From: Raoultibacter timonensis
GTDB lineage: Bacteria; Actinomycetota; Coriobacteriia; Coriobacteriales; Eggerthellaceae
DNA: 64,000 bases
Assembly (NCBI RefSeq): GCF_900240215.1
Contig: NZ_LT964679.1
Span: forward strand, 1,332,089 to 1,396,088
Direction of reading: 5' to 3'
Within the stretch, counting starts at the first letter, position 1; every line of letters starts with the position of its first letter. This document shows positions 1 through 8,428 of this stretch, one piece after another. The position numbers were made by a program, and so were the translations under genes. The notes beneath the pieces were generated by a model, which did no database searches, was not told the DNA's origin, and worked only from the letters and a program-made list of their open reading frames with translations.

Positions 1-466
1 ATTCGATCAGAACCTCGCCCGCCACGAGAAAACTCATGACACCGACTACGATACCGAATACCGTGGGGGTCCTCTCCCCGTAGAACTCAGCGAGTACGCC
101 CGCTGCCGCCGCATGCGCGCCAATGGCGAGCACCACTCCGTTGATGACGTTCGCCACGTACCAGAGCGCCGTGCTCGTAGCCGAAGCGATGAGGCACAGC
201 ACTGCGCACACGCAGATCGTTCCGATGAGCAGGCAGCGCCGCGCTCCGATCTTCGTGATGAATTTCGCACCGATCAGGCTTCCGACGAACGCGAAGATCG
301 TTGCGAGCATGGGTCCGAACGAATAATCGGTGACGGTAGCCCCCATGCCCTCAATGAGCAACGGAGCGATCGCGTTGAGGACAGAGGTTGATCCGATGCC
401 GACTGCGAGGATGATCGCGCACCCCGCGGCGGCCATAGCAGGTCGTTTGCTTCGTGTTTCTTCCAT
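1..466 (-). CDS. MFS transporter, partial (N-terminal part)
   Basis: The first 155 residues of a membrane carrier whose 3' end lies outside the window. The start ATG at 466 follows a GGAAAGG ribosome binding site. The translated part begins with a short charged segment (MEETRSKRP) and then shows about five hydrophobic helices separated by short loops, with a basic loop (TKIGARRC) after the second helix where MFS carriers have their loop 2-3 signature. It is the third gene of a leftward group behind a molybdoenzyme and its ferredoxin subunit, so it probably moves that enzyme's substrate or product. Substrate cannot be read from the sequence. Confidence 0.8.
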   Translation of the reverse strand, partial: MEETRSKRPAMAAAGCAIILAVGIGSTSVLNAIAPLLIEGMGATVTDYSFGPMLATIFAFVGSLIGAKFITKIGARRCLLIGTICVCAVLCLIASATSTALWYVANVINGVVLAIGAHAAAAGVLAEFYGERTPTVFGIVVGVMSFLVAGEVLIE

Positions 467-635
467 AATCAAGCCTTTCCTTCGTCGTGCGAGGAATTGA
501 GATATGGGATTTCGAACCCGGACGATGGCAGCAGCCATCCGCAGGACGCCGCCGCCCGTCTATCGGATGGAAGCCGCCGCGCCCAGCAGGCAACAGCGGC
601 TTCCGTTCTTATGGTGAAGCAGTCTACGAACGCGA

Positions 636-971
636 TTACGCCGTGAAGATGGTGCAGTGCCGTCCTTCGGCTTCGCGCACCATGTCCATGAGCGAGCCTA
701 TCTTGAGCGCTCCCGCGGGACAGCCCGTCACGCACAGGGGGTTCGGATCGTCGTTGTAGCAGGCGCGGCACTTGTCGAGCACCGGCGCGACCAGGTGGTA
801 CTGGCGCAGCTTGCCGTCGACGAGGAACGGGGCGCGTCGCTCGGTCTTCATCCAGTCTTCGTCGTACGGGTAGCGATGCGTCTCGCGACAGGCCGATTCG
901 CACCCGAAGCAGCCGGTGCAGTCGTCGAGGTCGAGGAGCAGGGCGATGCCTTCGCCGTCGATCCTTTTCAT
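636..971 (-). CDS. Short 4Fe-4S ferredoxin subunit of a molybdoenzyme
   Basis: A 111-residue iron-sulfur protein with a first cysteine group CTGCFGCESAC (Cys18, 21, 24, 28) and a second group at CRAC (68, 71) and CVTGC (80, 84). This is enough for two 4Fe-4S clusters, so it is a shortened relative of DmsB-type electron-transfer subunits, which usually carry four. Its ATG shares one base with the TGA of the molybdoenzyme gene upstream, so the two are translationally coupled and probably form a complex. There is no signal peptide or membrane helix, so the complex should be cytoplasmic. Confidence 0.85.
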   Translation of the reverse strand: MKRIDGEGIALLLDLDDCTGCFGCESACRETHRYPYDEDWMKTERRAPFLVDGKLRQYHLVAPVLDKCRACYNDDPNPLCVTGCPAGALKIGSLMDMVREAEGRHCTIFTA

Positions 972-3151
972 CACAGATCCCCCCTTCCGGATTCGATCTT
1001 GCACAGAGACGAACGCATGGGCGTGGCGCCGTATCCCGGCTCGGCCGGCACCGAGGGAACAAGGATGTTGCCGTTCGCCTTGTCCCAGCCGTAGCCGGGC
1101 AACCCGAGCTCGGGGCATTCGTCGCGCCATCCGGGGCGCGGCACCGCGACAACGCCCTTCTTGATCTCGCGCGTCACTTCGGCTTTCGAGATGATATGCC
1201 CGCGCGGCGACGAGATGGTGACCCACTCCCCGTCGGTGATGCCGTAGGCGCGCGCATCGTCGGGATGCACGAGTACGAACGGATCGGGGTAGAGCTTGCG
1301 CTGCGAGGGAATGTTCGTCCACGCGGAATGGAAGAACGAGTACACGCGATGGCCCGTGATGAGCGTGAGCGGGTACTCCTTCGCGAGCTCGGGCTGGCTG
1401 ATCGGGCTCTCCGCCGGCTCGGTGTAATCGGGCAGGGGGTCGTAGCCGAACGCCGCCATGGTCGCGCAGTAGAACTCGACGCGCCCGGAAGGCGTCGGGA
1501 ACCCAGGGCTCCCATCGGGGCGCAGCATGCCCTTTTCGTACTTCTTGAACACGGGCTCGCCCGCCTGGCCGCCCGGCTCGGTGGATCGCACGGGAACCGC
1601 CTGGAACTCGTCCCACGTCACATCGAAGCCGTAGAACTCCCTCAGGCGCCAGAGCACCATCTCCTTCTCGTTTTCCCACGGCCAATCCTCGGGGCTCATG
1701 CGCTTGCCCCATTGGAGGAAGAAGCGCCAATCGTCCCAGCACTCCCCCGGCGCCTCGACCGCCTGGTCGAACGCCAAGATGAGGTTGCCGTCGAGTTCCT
1801 CGTCGTACGTGCAGCGCTCGGACCAGTCTGCCGAGGGCAGCACGATATCGGCGAGCTTGGCCGTCGGAGAGAAGTAGAAATCCTTTACGGCTATGAATTC
1901 GAGGTTCGGAGACGTCATGGCCTCGTAGGTGAGGTTCGTGTTCTCGTAGCACAGAAGCGGGTCGTTCGCGATGGCGATGAACGCCTTCACGGGTCGGGGT
2001 TCGCCGGTGATCATGGCCTCGAAGGTGGCGTGCGGGTCGTTCGAGCGGCCGAACGACTTGTACAGCGGATGCTCCTCGCCGCCGAACGTGAACAGATCGG
2101 GGCGCCCGGGGTCTTTGCCGTCCCACAGCGTGATCCTGTCGTCGAGCATGACCGAGAACGAAAGCGGCACGCTCACGCCGCCCGGCACGTCGATCCAGCC
2201 GAGCAGCCCCTGCAAGCAGGCGAGCGCGCGGCCGTTCTGGATGGCATTCGAGTGCATGCAACCCGGCCCAAGGCCTATCATCATGCCAACAGGGCCTTGC
2301 GTTCCCATCATTCGGGCGGCGGAGATAACCTCCTCGGGTGTTATCTCGCACACCGCCGCCGTCTTCTCGGGCGTCCATTCCTCGACGCGCTCGGCAAGCT
2401 CGGCGAAACCGTAGGTCCAGTTGTCGATCCACTCCTGGTCATACCACTTGTTGCGGATGATCTCGCGCATGATGCCCAGAGCGAGCGCCGCATCGGTGCC
2501 CGGGCGCGGCTGGATGGCGAGGTCGGCGTGCTTCGACATGTCCTGGTAGCGCGTGTCGATGACGATGAGGTTCGCACCGGCTGCCTGGTTGTCGTACATG
2601 ATCTTGGTGAAGGCGCGCTCCATGGCGGGGTTCTGCCCCCAGAGCACCATGGTCTTGGAGTTACCGAGATCCCCCGCTGCGGGGCTGTAGATGCCGAGGC
2701 TGATGGCGTTCGGGAGGATGTGGGGCATGAGGCACACGTGCGTCGGCACGAGCGACCAGCCCTCGAGCCCGAGCGACGAGTTCAGGCGGCAGTGCCAATG
2801 GTTCGACGTGCGACCGGTGCCCTGCCCGGTGATGATGGCCTCGGGGCCGTATTCTGCAATGATGCGCTTGCAGTTGTCGGCGATGGCGTCGAGCGCCTCG
2901 TCCCACGTGATGCGCTCCCACTCCCCCGATCCGCGCTCGCCGACGCGTTTCATCGGGTAGAGGATGCGCCCCTCGGTGTTGTTGTGTATCTCGCGCTGGG
3001 ACATGCCTGCACCGCATATGACGCCGGCTGATTTGGGATTGTCGGGATTCCCCTCGACCTTGATGATCTCGTTGTCCTCGTCGGAGTACACGATCACCCC
3101 GCATCGCGCGTGGCACGTCGTGCACATGGTCTTGGTCTTCTTAACTCCCAT
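971..3151 (-). CDS. Molybdopterin oxidoreductase, acetylene-hydratase-like clade
   Basis: A 726-residue DMSO-reductase-superfamily protein. It has an N-terminal 4Fe-4S motif CTTCHARC (Cys10, 13, 17) with Cys46 as likely fourth ligand, the FeS-to-Moco link ILYPMKRVG, and a C-terminal molybdopterin dinucleotide domain (LTLITGHR...HPDDARAYG). Length and layout match acetylene hydratase (about 730 aa), and Cys140 (THVC) falls where that enzyme has its metal-ligand cysteine at 141. The catalytic Asp after the second cluster Cys of acetylene hydratase is His14 here, so a hydratase reaction is not supported. No Tat signal is present, so it is cytoplasmic. A strong RBS (AAAGGAG) precedes the ATG. It heads an operon with the ferredoxin and MFS genes; the divergent LysR gene probably controls it. 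Substrate unknown. Confidence 0.85.
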   Translation of the reverse strand: MGVKKTKTMCTTCHARCGVIVYSDEDNEIIKVEGNPDNPKSAGVICGAGMSQREIHNNTEGRILYPMKRVGERGSGEWERITWDEALDAIADNCKRIIAEYGPEAIITGQGTGRTSNHWHCRLNSSLGLEGWSLVPTHVCLMPHILPNAISLGIYSPAAGDLGNSKTMVLWGQNPAMERAFTKIMYDNQAAGANLIVIDTRYQDMSKHADLAIQPRPGTDAALALGIMREIIRNKWYDQEWIDNWTYGFAELAERVEEWTPEKTAAVCEITPEEVISAARMMGTQGPVGMMIGLGPGCMHSNAIQNGRALACLQGLLGWIDVPGGVSVPLSFSVMLDDRITLWDGKDPGRPDLFTFGGEEHPLYKSFGRSNDPHATFEAMITGEPRPVKAFIAIANDPLLCYENTNLTYEAMTSPNLEFIAVKDFYFSPTAKLADIVLPSADWSERCTYDEELDGNLILAFDQAVEAPGECWDDWRFFLQWGKRMSPEDWPWENEKEMVLWRLREFYGFDVTWDEFQAVPVRSTEPGGQAGEPVFKKYEKGMLRPDGSPGFPTPSGRVEFYCATMAAFGYDPLPDYTEPAESPISQPELAKEYPLTLITGHRVYSFFHSAWTNIPSQRKLYPDPFVLVHPDDARAYGITDGEWVTISSPRGHIISKAEVTREIKKGVVAVPRPGWRDECPELGLPGYGWDKANGNILVPSVPAEPGYGATPMRSSLCKIESGRGDL

Positions 3152-3670
3152 AACCGCTCCTTTCGCATGCTCGTCTTACGTACGCCTCAAAGCTTCCTTT
3201 CTCTTCGGTTCGTGCGGATCGCATCGGGCAGCCCCCGCCCGATGCATCTGGTACCTTCATCCTACGATCCTCGAAACCGCCCGTCCAACACAGAACGGTT
3301 CGCAACGTACAACCTTCCGTTGTGGATCGATGCCGGCATCCGGCCCACCGCCTTACCCGAATGGCAAACCCCAAGCTTGTGGCAGAAAACGGAAGTTTTT
3401 CGTCATCGAAAAGAAGCAAACCGCTCTCGACGGGCCCTCGGTGGGCCGTTCCTGACCGAACGGTTACGTTTTTCCTGATCATCGACGCGTCTCCGCATAC
3501 GTTTCTCTTCGAGCGACCACAGAACGACGAAAAACTTCCGTTTTCTGCCAACTTGAGGGCCGCCGCCTGCCTGCTACCGTTTCACGGGCTCCAACGTCTC
3601 GGGCGAACCGCGCACGCAGCGCGAAATTTTGCTATCATGGCACAAGGTTCGGTGGGGTTTGGGGGCGCAC
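3152..3670. promoter_or_regulatory. Divergent intergenic region with two inverted repeats
   Basis: This 519-base gap separates the leftward molybdoenzyme operon from the rightward LysR gene. No convincing gene is present. It holds a 9-bp inverted repeat (3221-3229 with 3237-3245, 7-base spacer) close to the molybdoenzyme start and a perfect 25-bp inverted repeat (3380-3404 with 3526-3550) 121 bases apart. A TATCAT hexamer at about 3632 could be the -10 of the LysR gene. The repeats are seen directly; a role as operators of the LysR protein is inference. Confidence 0.6.
3380..3550. repeat. Perfect 25-bp inverted repeat, arms 121 bases apart
   Basis: Bases 3380-3404 and 3526-3550 are exact reverse complements. 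The arms contain ACGGAAGTTTTTCGTC. No open frame of note lies between them. They could be distant operator sites for the divergent regulator, or the ends of a small non-coding mobile element. Confidence 0.85.
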
Positions 3671-4669
3671 ATGCGAATCGAATCTCTTCACTACTTTCTC
3701 GAAGTCGCACGGATCGGCTCATTTTCGCTTGCCGCCCGCCAGCTCTACGTTTCCCAGCAAGGGCTCAGCAAAGCCGTACAGTCGCTCGAAAAGGAACTCG
3801 GAACAGCGCTGTTCGAACGAACGGGCAAACGCATTCGCCTGACCGAGGCGGGGTTCGATCTCGTACCTCTCGCCACCGCATGCGTCGAAGACTACGCCGC
3901 CCTTGAAAAGACCATGCGCAAGCACGCCGAAGCATCCCGCTCATGCGAAACCATCAAGCTGACAGCTATGCCGTTTGTAGCAGGACTGTTCACGCTTATG
4001 AGAGATTCGCTTGACGAATACGATCTCAGAAACGTCATACTCGCCGAAAAGAGCATGCCCGAAATACTCGAGGACATCGCCGACCCCACCCAAAGCCCCG
4101 AAACGGCGGCCATGGTCGTCGTACCCGATGCGGCCCTCGGCCGCATCGCCGAAAGCCGAGCAGCGGCCTACGTCCCCCTGTTCAGATCGAGCATCGTGCT
4201 CGTAGGCACGAAAGCCCTGCTCTCGCCTCGAAAGCGATGCTATACGATCGAGGAGGTTGCCGGGCTTCCCATCGCCTACTACAACGAACCCGTTCTCGAA
4301 AGCATCCTGAAGAGCATGTTCGTACGCCATCCGTTCGAAAACGTCATCATGCACGCATCGAACCTCTCGATGATAAACGAGTACATCGAATCGGGACGGG
4401 CGGTCACGTTCAGCGATGCCTTCAGCGCCTATCTGAGCGCCGGAGCCGAAGACGCGCTGTATCTGCCCATACGACACGCAGCCACCTTCACCGTCGGGTT
4501 TCTCTACTCGTCCGTCGAGCAGGTAGACGCGGCTACCCTCGCCTACATCGACCGCTTTAAAGCCTGCATCGAGGAAACATGCAGCCCGTATCTCGCCAAA
4601 CACCCCCTCGTCGACGCGCGCCCCCGCCCCGAAGGGGAACATCCCGCAAGCGGGGCAACGCAGTCGTAG
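3671..4669 (+). CDS. LysR-family transcriptional regulator
   Basis: A 332-residue regulator. The start ATG at 3671 was chosen over an in-frame start at 3629 because it gives the canonical N-terminus (MRIESLHYFLEVAR) and has a G-rich stretch upstream. The winged helix-turn-helix occupies about residues 1-60 (SFSLAARQLYVSQQGLSKAVQSLEKELG, positions about 17-44, is the helix pair), followed by the linker helix and a substrate-binding domain from about residue 90. The gene is divergent from the molybdoenzyme operon, the usual arrangement for LysR proteins controlling their neighbour. The effector is unknown. Confidence 0.9.
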   Translation: MRIESLHYFLEVARIGSFSLAARQLYVSQQGLSKAVQSLEKELGTALFERTGKRIRLTEAGFDLVPLATACVEDYAALEKTMRKHAEASRSCETIKLTAMPFVAGLFTLMRDSLDEYDLRNVILAEKSMPEILEDIADPTQSPETAAMVVVPDAALGRIAESRAAAYVPLFRSSIVLVGTKALLSPRKRCYTIEEVAGLPIAYYNEPVLESILKSMFVRHPFENVIMHASNLSMINEYIESGRAVTFSDAFSAYLSAGAEDALYLPIRHAATFTVGFLYSSVEQVDAATLAYIDRFKACIEETCSPYLAKHPLVDARPRPEGEHPASGATQS

Positions 4670-4705
4670 TACAATCGAGGCCGAAAGAAAACCGAAGGGA
4701 ACCCC

Positions 4706-5722
4706 ATGTTCGAACAAGCCAGCCTCGAAGACCTTGCCTCGTTTCGTTTCGGCCATGCCGCCGATGCCGAACTCGCAACCGGATGCACCGTCGTCATCGC
4801 ACCCGAAGGGGCCGTGTGCGGCATCGACGTGCGCGGCGGCGGACCCGCTACCCGGGAAACCGATCTGCTCAAACCAGAGAACATGGTCGAGGCCGTGCAT
4901 GCAGTCGTCCTTTCGGGCGGTTCGGCATTCGGACTCGAAGCGAGCTCGGGCGTTATGGACGCCCTCGCCGAACGGGGCGTCGGCTTCCCCGTCGAAACCG
5001 CACGGGTACCCATCGTTACCAGTGCGTGCCTGTTCGATCTGCTGATCGGAAAACCGGGTCACCCCGACAAAGCCATGGGCCGCCGCGCCGCCGAAGCGGC
5101 GTTTGCGTGCGAGCCGTTTGGAGAAGGCAACGTTGGAGCGGGAACCGGCGCAACCGTCGGCAAGCTCCTCGGGAGCGAACGCGCTATGAAATCGGGGTTC
5201 GGCATCAACGCGATGCGATTCGGCGACCTCGTCGTAGCGGCGCTCGTAGCGGTCAACGCGCTCGGCAACGTTCGAAACAAGGATGGGGTCTGGATCGCCG
5301 GATGCCGCGATGATGATGGATCAGTCATGGACGGGACTACGGCATTCGAATTCGCCGCGCAGGCGATGGCGGCTCAGGCCGCCGCTCAAACGGCGGCGGA
5401 AGCGCCGGAGTCGCCGGCAGAACCGGGCGGCCCCCCCTGCGCCAACACGACGATCCGCGTCGTCGTCACCAATGCGCGCCTGACCAAGGCGCAGGCGACC
5501 AAAGTCTCGTCAACCTGCCATGACGCCTACGCGCGCGCCATCAAGCCGGTTCACACCTCAAACGACGGCGACACGATCTTCACGTTCGCTTCCGGCGATA
5601 TCGCCGCCCCGAGCGATCTTGTAGCCGTCATGGGAACCGAGGCGATGCAGCAGGCCATCTGCCGAGCCGTCACCTCGGCTGCATCGGCGTACGGCCTGCC
5701 CGCTGCCGACGATATCGCGTGA
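4706..5722 (+). CDS. P1 (DmpA/ThnT-type) Ntn-hydrolase peptidase
   Basis: A 338-residue protein of the self-cleaving P1 peptidase family, which includes D- and beta-aminopeptidases. Family hallmarks seen are VLSGGSAFGLEA (69-80), GNVGAGTGATVGK (141-153), FEFAAQA and CANTTI. In the family the chain cleaves itself just before a Ser/Thr nucleophile, and Thr248 in NTTI is the best candidate. An Ala/Pro/Glu-rich linker (about 220-245) sits just before this point. A TACAAT box (4670-4675), directly after the LysR stop, and an RBS-like GAAGGGAA give it a possible own promoter. It is followed after 8 bases by the channel gene. Physiological substrate unknown. Confidence 0.85.
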   Translation: MFEQASLEDLASFRFGHAADAELATGCTVVIAPEGAVCGIDVRGGGPATRETDLLKPENMVEAVHAVVLSGGSAFGLEASSGVMDALAERGVGFPVETARVPIVTSACLFDLLIGKPGHPDKAMGRRAAEAAFACEPFGEGNVGAGTGATVGKLLGSERAMKSGFGINAMRFGDLVVAALVAVNALGNVRNKDGVWIAGCRDDDGSVMDGTTAFEFAAQAMAAQAAAQTAAEAPESPAEPGGPPCANTTIRVVVTNARLTKAQATKVSSTCHDAYARAIKPVHTSNDGDTIFTFASGDIAAPSDLVAVMGTEAMQQAICRAVTSAASAYGLPAADDIA

Positions 5723-5730
5723 GGACGGCC

Positions 5731-7053
5731 ATGGACTCGCATAAGATCAGAAACCGCACGCTCTTTCTTGCGGCGGTCATCTTCACCGGCGCCCTCGCCG
5801 GTGCGTTCGTATGGGCGTTCTTCCTCGTTATGAACATCGGGTTGAACTTCGTCTGGAAAACGCTTCCCGACCGCATAGGATTCGCGTTCTTCCCGCTCGT
5901 GGTCTGCACGATCGGAGGCCTCGTCATCGGCCTGTACCAAAAGAGGTTCGGCCCCTATCCCGAAGAGCTGAACTCGGTTATGAAGAAGGTGAAGCAGAAC
6001 GGGCGCTACGAGTACGACGATATCGGCATCTCGTCGGTTGCGGCGCTTCTACCGCTCCTGTTCGGGGGCAGCATCGGGCCCGAAGCCGGGCTCACCGGCG
6101 CCATCGCAGGCTTATGCACGTGGGTCGGCGACCGTATGAAGCGCTTCGGCTCCGACTTCAAGAACCTCACCTCGATCGGCACCTCGGCGGCGCTCTCCGC
6201 CATATTCACCGCGCCGCTGTTCGGATTCGCAGCGCCCCTCTACGGAAGCTGCGAGGAGAACGGCGACGATGACGACACGCTCGTGTTACCGAAAACCTCG
6301 AAGATCATCGTGTACCTGTGCGCCATCGCCGGAGCCCTCGGCGCGTTCATGGGGCTCGGCGCCCTGTTCGGCGGCGGCATGGGCCTGCCCCGCTTCACCG
6401 AGATACACATCGGAACAACCGAACTCGTCTGGCTGATTCCCATCACGCTCGTCGGCGCAGCCGGGGGATGGCTCTACCACCTGTTCGACCGCTTCTCGCT
6501 CGGGTTCAGCACGCTTTTAGGCAATCGCCCGGTCATCAAAGCGGTCATCGGCGGCATGGTGCTCGCCTCGTGCGGCATGGTGCTGCCGTTCACGATGTTC
6601 GCGGGCGAAAGCCAGACCCATACCCTATCCGGCATCTGGACGACGATGCCCGCCATCGTGCTTTTGCTGACCGGGTTCGCAAAGCTGTTCACCACGCCCT
6701 TCTGCATCCATACCGGGTGGCGCGGCGGCCACTTCTTCCCCGTCATCTTCTCGGGAATCTCGATCGGCTACGGCTGTGCGCTGCTCACCGGGGCCGATCC
6801 CGTGTTCTGCCTCTGTGCCAGCACGGCCGCCGTCTGCGGCGGCGTTATGCGCCAGCCGCTCATGGCGGTGCTGCTGCTATTCCTGTGCTTCCCCGTGAAA
6901 GGCGTCGTCATCATGCTCGTGGGGGCCATCATCGGCTCGGCTATCCCCCTGCCGAAGTTCCTTCAGCCCGAGGATGGGTCCCTTGCGAAACCGAGCGAGA
7001 AGGCCAATGAAGGGGACGGGGCGAAACCGGTCGGGAAAACCGGCACCTCGTAG
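5731..7053 (+). CDS. ClC-family chloride channel/transporter-like protein
   Basis: A 440-residue polytopic membrane protein of the ClC superfamily. The first conserved anion-pore segment reads GGSIGPEAG (about residue 110) and the second reads GGHFFPVIF in the C-terminal half. The family's gating glutamate (GREGP in the E. coli antiporter) is replaced: the corresponding position is Ile, which in characterised ClCs uncouples proton exchange. It may therefore be a passive channel. The ATG at 5731 has GAGGA upstream; a GTG at 5719 overlapping the peptidase stop is an alternative. No CBS domains follow; the C-terminus is a short charged tail. Probably co-transcribed with the peptidase. Confidence 0.85.
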   Translation: MDSHKIRNRTLFLAAVIFTGALAGAFVWAFFLVMNIGLNFVWKTLPDRIGFAFFPLVVCTIGGLVIGLYQKRFGPYPEELNSVMKKVKQNGRYEYDDIGISSVAALLPLLFGGSIGPEAGLTGAIAGLCTWVGDRMKRFGSDFKNLTSIGTSAALSAIFTAPLFGFAAPLYGSCEENGDDDDTLVLPKTSKIIVYLCAIAGALGAFMGLGALFGGGMGLPRFTEIHIGTTELVWLIPITLVGAAGGWLYHLFDRFSLGFSTLLGNRPVIKAVIGGMVLASCGMVLPFTMFAGESQTHTLSGIWTTMPAIVLLLTGFAKLFTTPFCIHTGWRGGHFFPVIFSGISIGYGCALLTGADPVFCLCASTAAVCGGVMRQPLMAVLLLFLCFPVKGVVIMLVGAIIGSAIPLPKFLQPEDGSLAKPSEKANEGDGAKPVGKTGTS

Positions 7054-7175
7054 CACCGGACGCGCTCATCCCCTTGCAGCCGCCAAGCGTCCAGTCGGAC
7101 CCCCGAAGCGCCGATCCGACAACGCGGGCGGACGCGTGCACCCGATCGGCTTTGCTTGAGCGGGCCCCGAGCACG

Positions 7176-7207
7176 AAAAAGGGGCGCAGCTTGCGCAAGC
7201 TGCGCCC
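7176..7207 (-). terminator. Rho-independent terminator after rsfS
   Basis: A perfect 26-bp palindrome (7182-7207, core CAGCTTGCGCAAGCTG) is followed on the minus strand by five T residues (7176-7180). It lies 30 bases past the rsfS stop. Confidence 0.85.
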
Positions 7208-7236
7208 GACTTCGCTTCAACGAGGTGAGCGGGGTC

Positions 7237-7674
7237 TTACGATTCGATGCGGGAACGAGCCTCTTTGAGCAGCTTGGCGATGCGCTCGGAGTATTCCACA
7301 TCGACAAGGCCCGCCTCCTTGGCCAAATCGATGATCGGCGCATCGTTCCAGAGCGCTTCGAGGCGGTAGTATTCGCGCGTTTCAGGCTGGAACACGTGTA
7401 CGACGAACTCGCCGTAGTCGAGCAGCGCCCACAACCCGTCGGCTGTACCCTCGCGATGTAGGGGCTTCACGCCAGCGATCTTTCGTTCCTGCTCTTCTAT
7501 CTCATCGATAATCGATTCTACTTGGCGGCTGTTCGCCGCAGTTGCGATCACGAAGTAGTCGGTCACGGAAATGAGGTCTTTGACCTCCTGGACCATGATA
7601 TCGGTCGCCTTCTTTTCATCGGCTGCGCGCGCTGCGATGAGCGCGCACTCTTTTGCGGTCGGCGTTTGCGTCAC
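7237..7674 (-). CDS. rsfS: Ribosome silencing factor RsfS
   Basis: A 145-residue RsfS/Iojap protein that binds ribosomal protein uL14 and blocks subunit joining in slow growth. Typical family stretches are DYFVIATAANSRQVESI, the HREGTADGLWALLDYGEFVVHVF block (about residues 78-100) and YYRLEALWNDAP. The GTG at 7674 was chosen because it has AGAAAGGA upstream and overlaps the yqeK stop (GTGA), the normal coupling of this pair; the longer frame to 7749 would overlap yqeK by 79 bases. A strong terminator ends the transcript. Confidence 0.93.
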   Translation of the reverse strand: MTQTPTAKECALIAARAADEKKATDIMVQEVKDLISVTDYFVIATAANSRQVESIIDEIEEQERKIAGVKPLHREGTADGLWALLDYGEFVVHVFQPETREYYRLEALWNDAPIIDLAKEAGLVDVEYSERIAKLLKEARSRIES

Positions 7675-8315
7675 TTGCTTCCTTTCTTCTGTTCCGCTTT
7701 TCGCGGTTTTTTCCTCACGTCGCGCGAACGCTCGACGTAGTAATTCCATACGTTTACGGTATCGGGGTGCATCCTGCGCTTCTTCTCAACGAGAAACGCG
7801 ATCACATGCTGAAACGTCGCGAGGAACAGCTCTTCGAGGCTTACCTGGCCGATCCGCTCCCGCACGGCCGCCATGCCGTCGAAGGGGCGAAGCGGCTCGA
7901 TGGCATCGGCGGTGTACACCACCATGTCGAGATCCGTCATGCCGACCTCGGCCGACGTATGACGGGCGATCGCCTGCAGCACATCGTCGCCGATTTCGGG
8001 ATACGCCCGTGCGAGATCGAGCGCGGCGGTCGGCCCGTGCAGAAGACGCGGCATGCTCTCGAGTACGACGGGATTCGTCTGCACGCCGAGTTCGCGAGCA
8101 CGCATGCGCGCGTCGTCGTCGGAATAATCTTTGTCCCAATCGTGGAGAAGGCCCGCGAGGCGGGCTTTTCTCTCGTCGACGCCATAGGCCCGTGCAAGAC
8201 GGACGGCCATGTCCGAAACGCTGAGCGAATGCTCGTACCGCTGGGGGGCAAGGCGCTGCCTCAGGCTCTTTTTCGCCTGTTCGTAAAACTCATCGGTCAG
8301 AGATTCTTCGGCCAC
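7671..8315 (-). CDS. yqeK: HD-domain hydrolase YqeK (Ap4A hydrolase family)
   Basis: A 214-residue HD-superfamily metal phosphohydrolase; characterised YqeK proteins split diadenosine tetraphosphate to two ADP. Metal-binding residues are visible in RYEHSLSV, GLLHDWDK and LLHGPTAA...ARHTSAEVGM. The GTG at 8315 follows AAGGAGG. YqeK is normally directly behind nadD; here a regulator/flavoprotein pair separates them, and yqeK has its own likely promoter at 8351-8379. It overlaps rsfS downstream. The C-terminus is unusually basic (RKKPRKAEQKKG). Confidence 0.9.
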   Translation of the reverse strand: MAEESLTDEFYEQAKKSLRQRLAPQRYEHSLSVSDMAVRLARAYGVDERKARLAGLLHDWDKDYSDDDARMRARELGVQTNPVVLESMPRLLHGPTAALDLARAYPEIGDDVLQAIARHTSAEVGMTDLDMVVYTADAIEPLRPFDGMAAVRERIGQVSLEELFLATFQHVIAFLVEKKRRMHPDTVNVWNYYVERSRDVRKKPRKAEQKKGSK

Positions 8316-8350
8316 GGGATCCTCCTTCCTCGCCGATCGCGCATCTGCCC

Positions 8351-8379
8351 AGTATCGGGCAATCGTGCGATTCCCGCAA
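8351..8379 (-). promoter_or_regulatory. Sigma70-type promoter of yqeK-rsfS
   Basis: On the minus strand TTGCGG (8374-8379), 17 bases, then GATACT (8351-8356), about 36 bases before the yqeK start. Confidence 0.6.
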
Positions 8380-8428
8380 GCAGGCTCACGACATGTTCGC
8401 AAGAATGTTCCCCGTTCGCAACCGCGTT

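Noticed and set aside
1196-3031. Plus-strand open frame of about 611 codons opposite the molybdoenzyme
   Set aside because: Same antisense effect; the minus-strand gene has cofactor motifs, an RBS and a coupled partner.
971-3151. Calling the molybdoenzyme an acetylene hydratase
   Set aside because: The catalytic Asp is His here and a ferredoxin partner is present, so a non-redox hydratase function is not supported.
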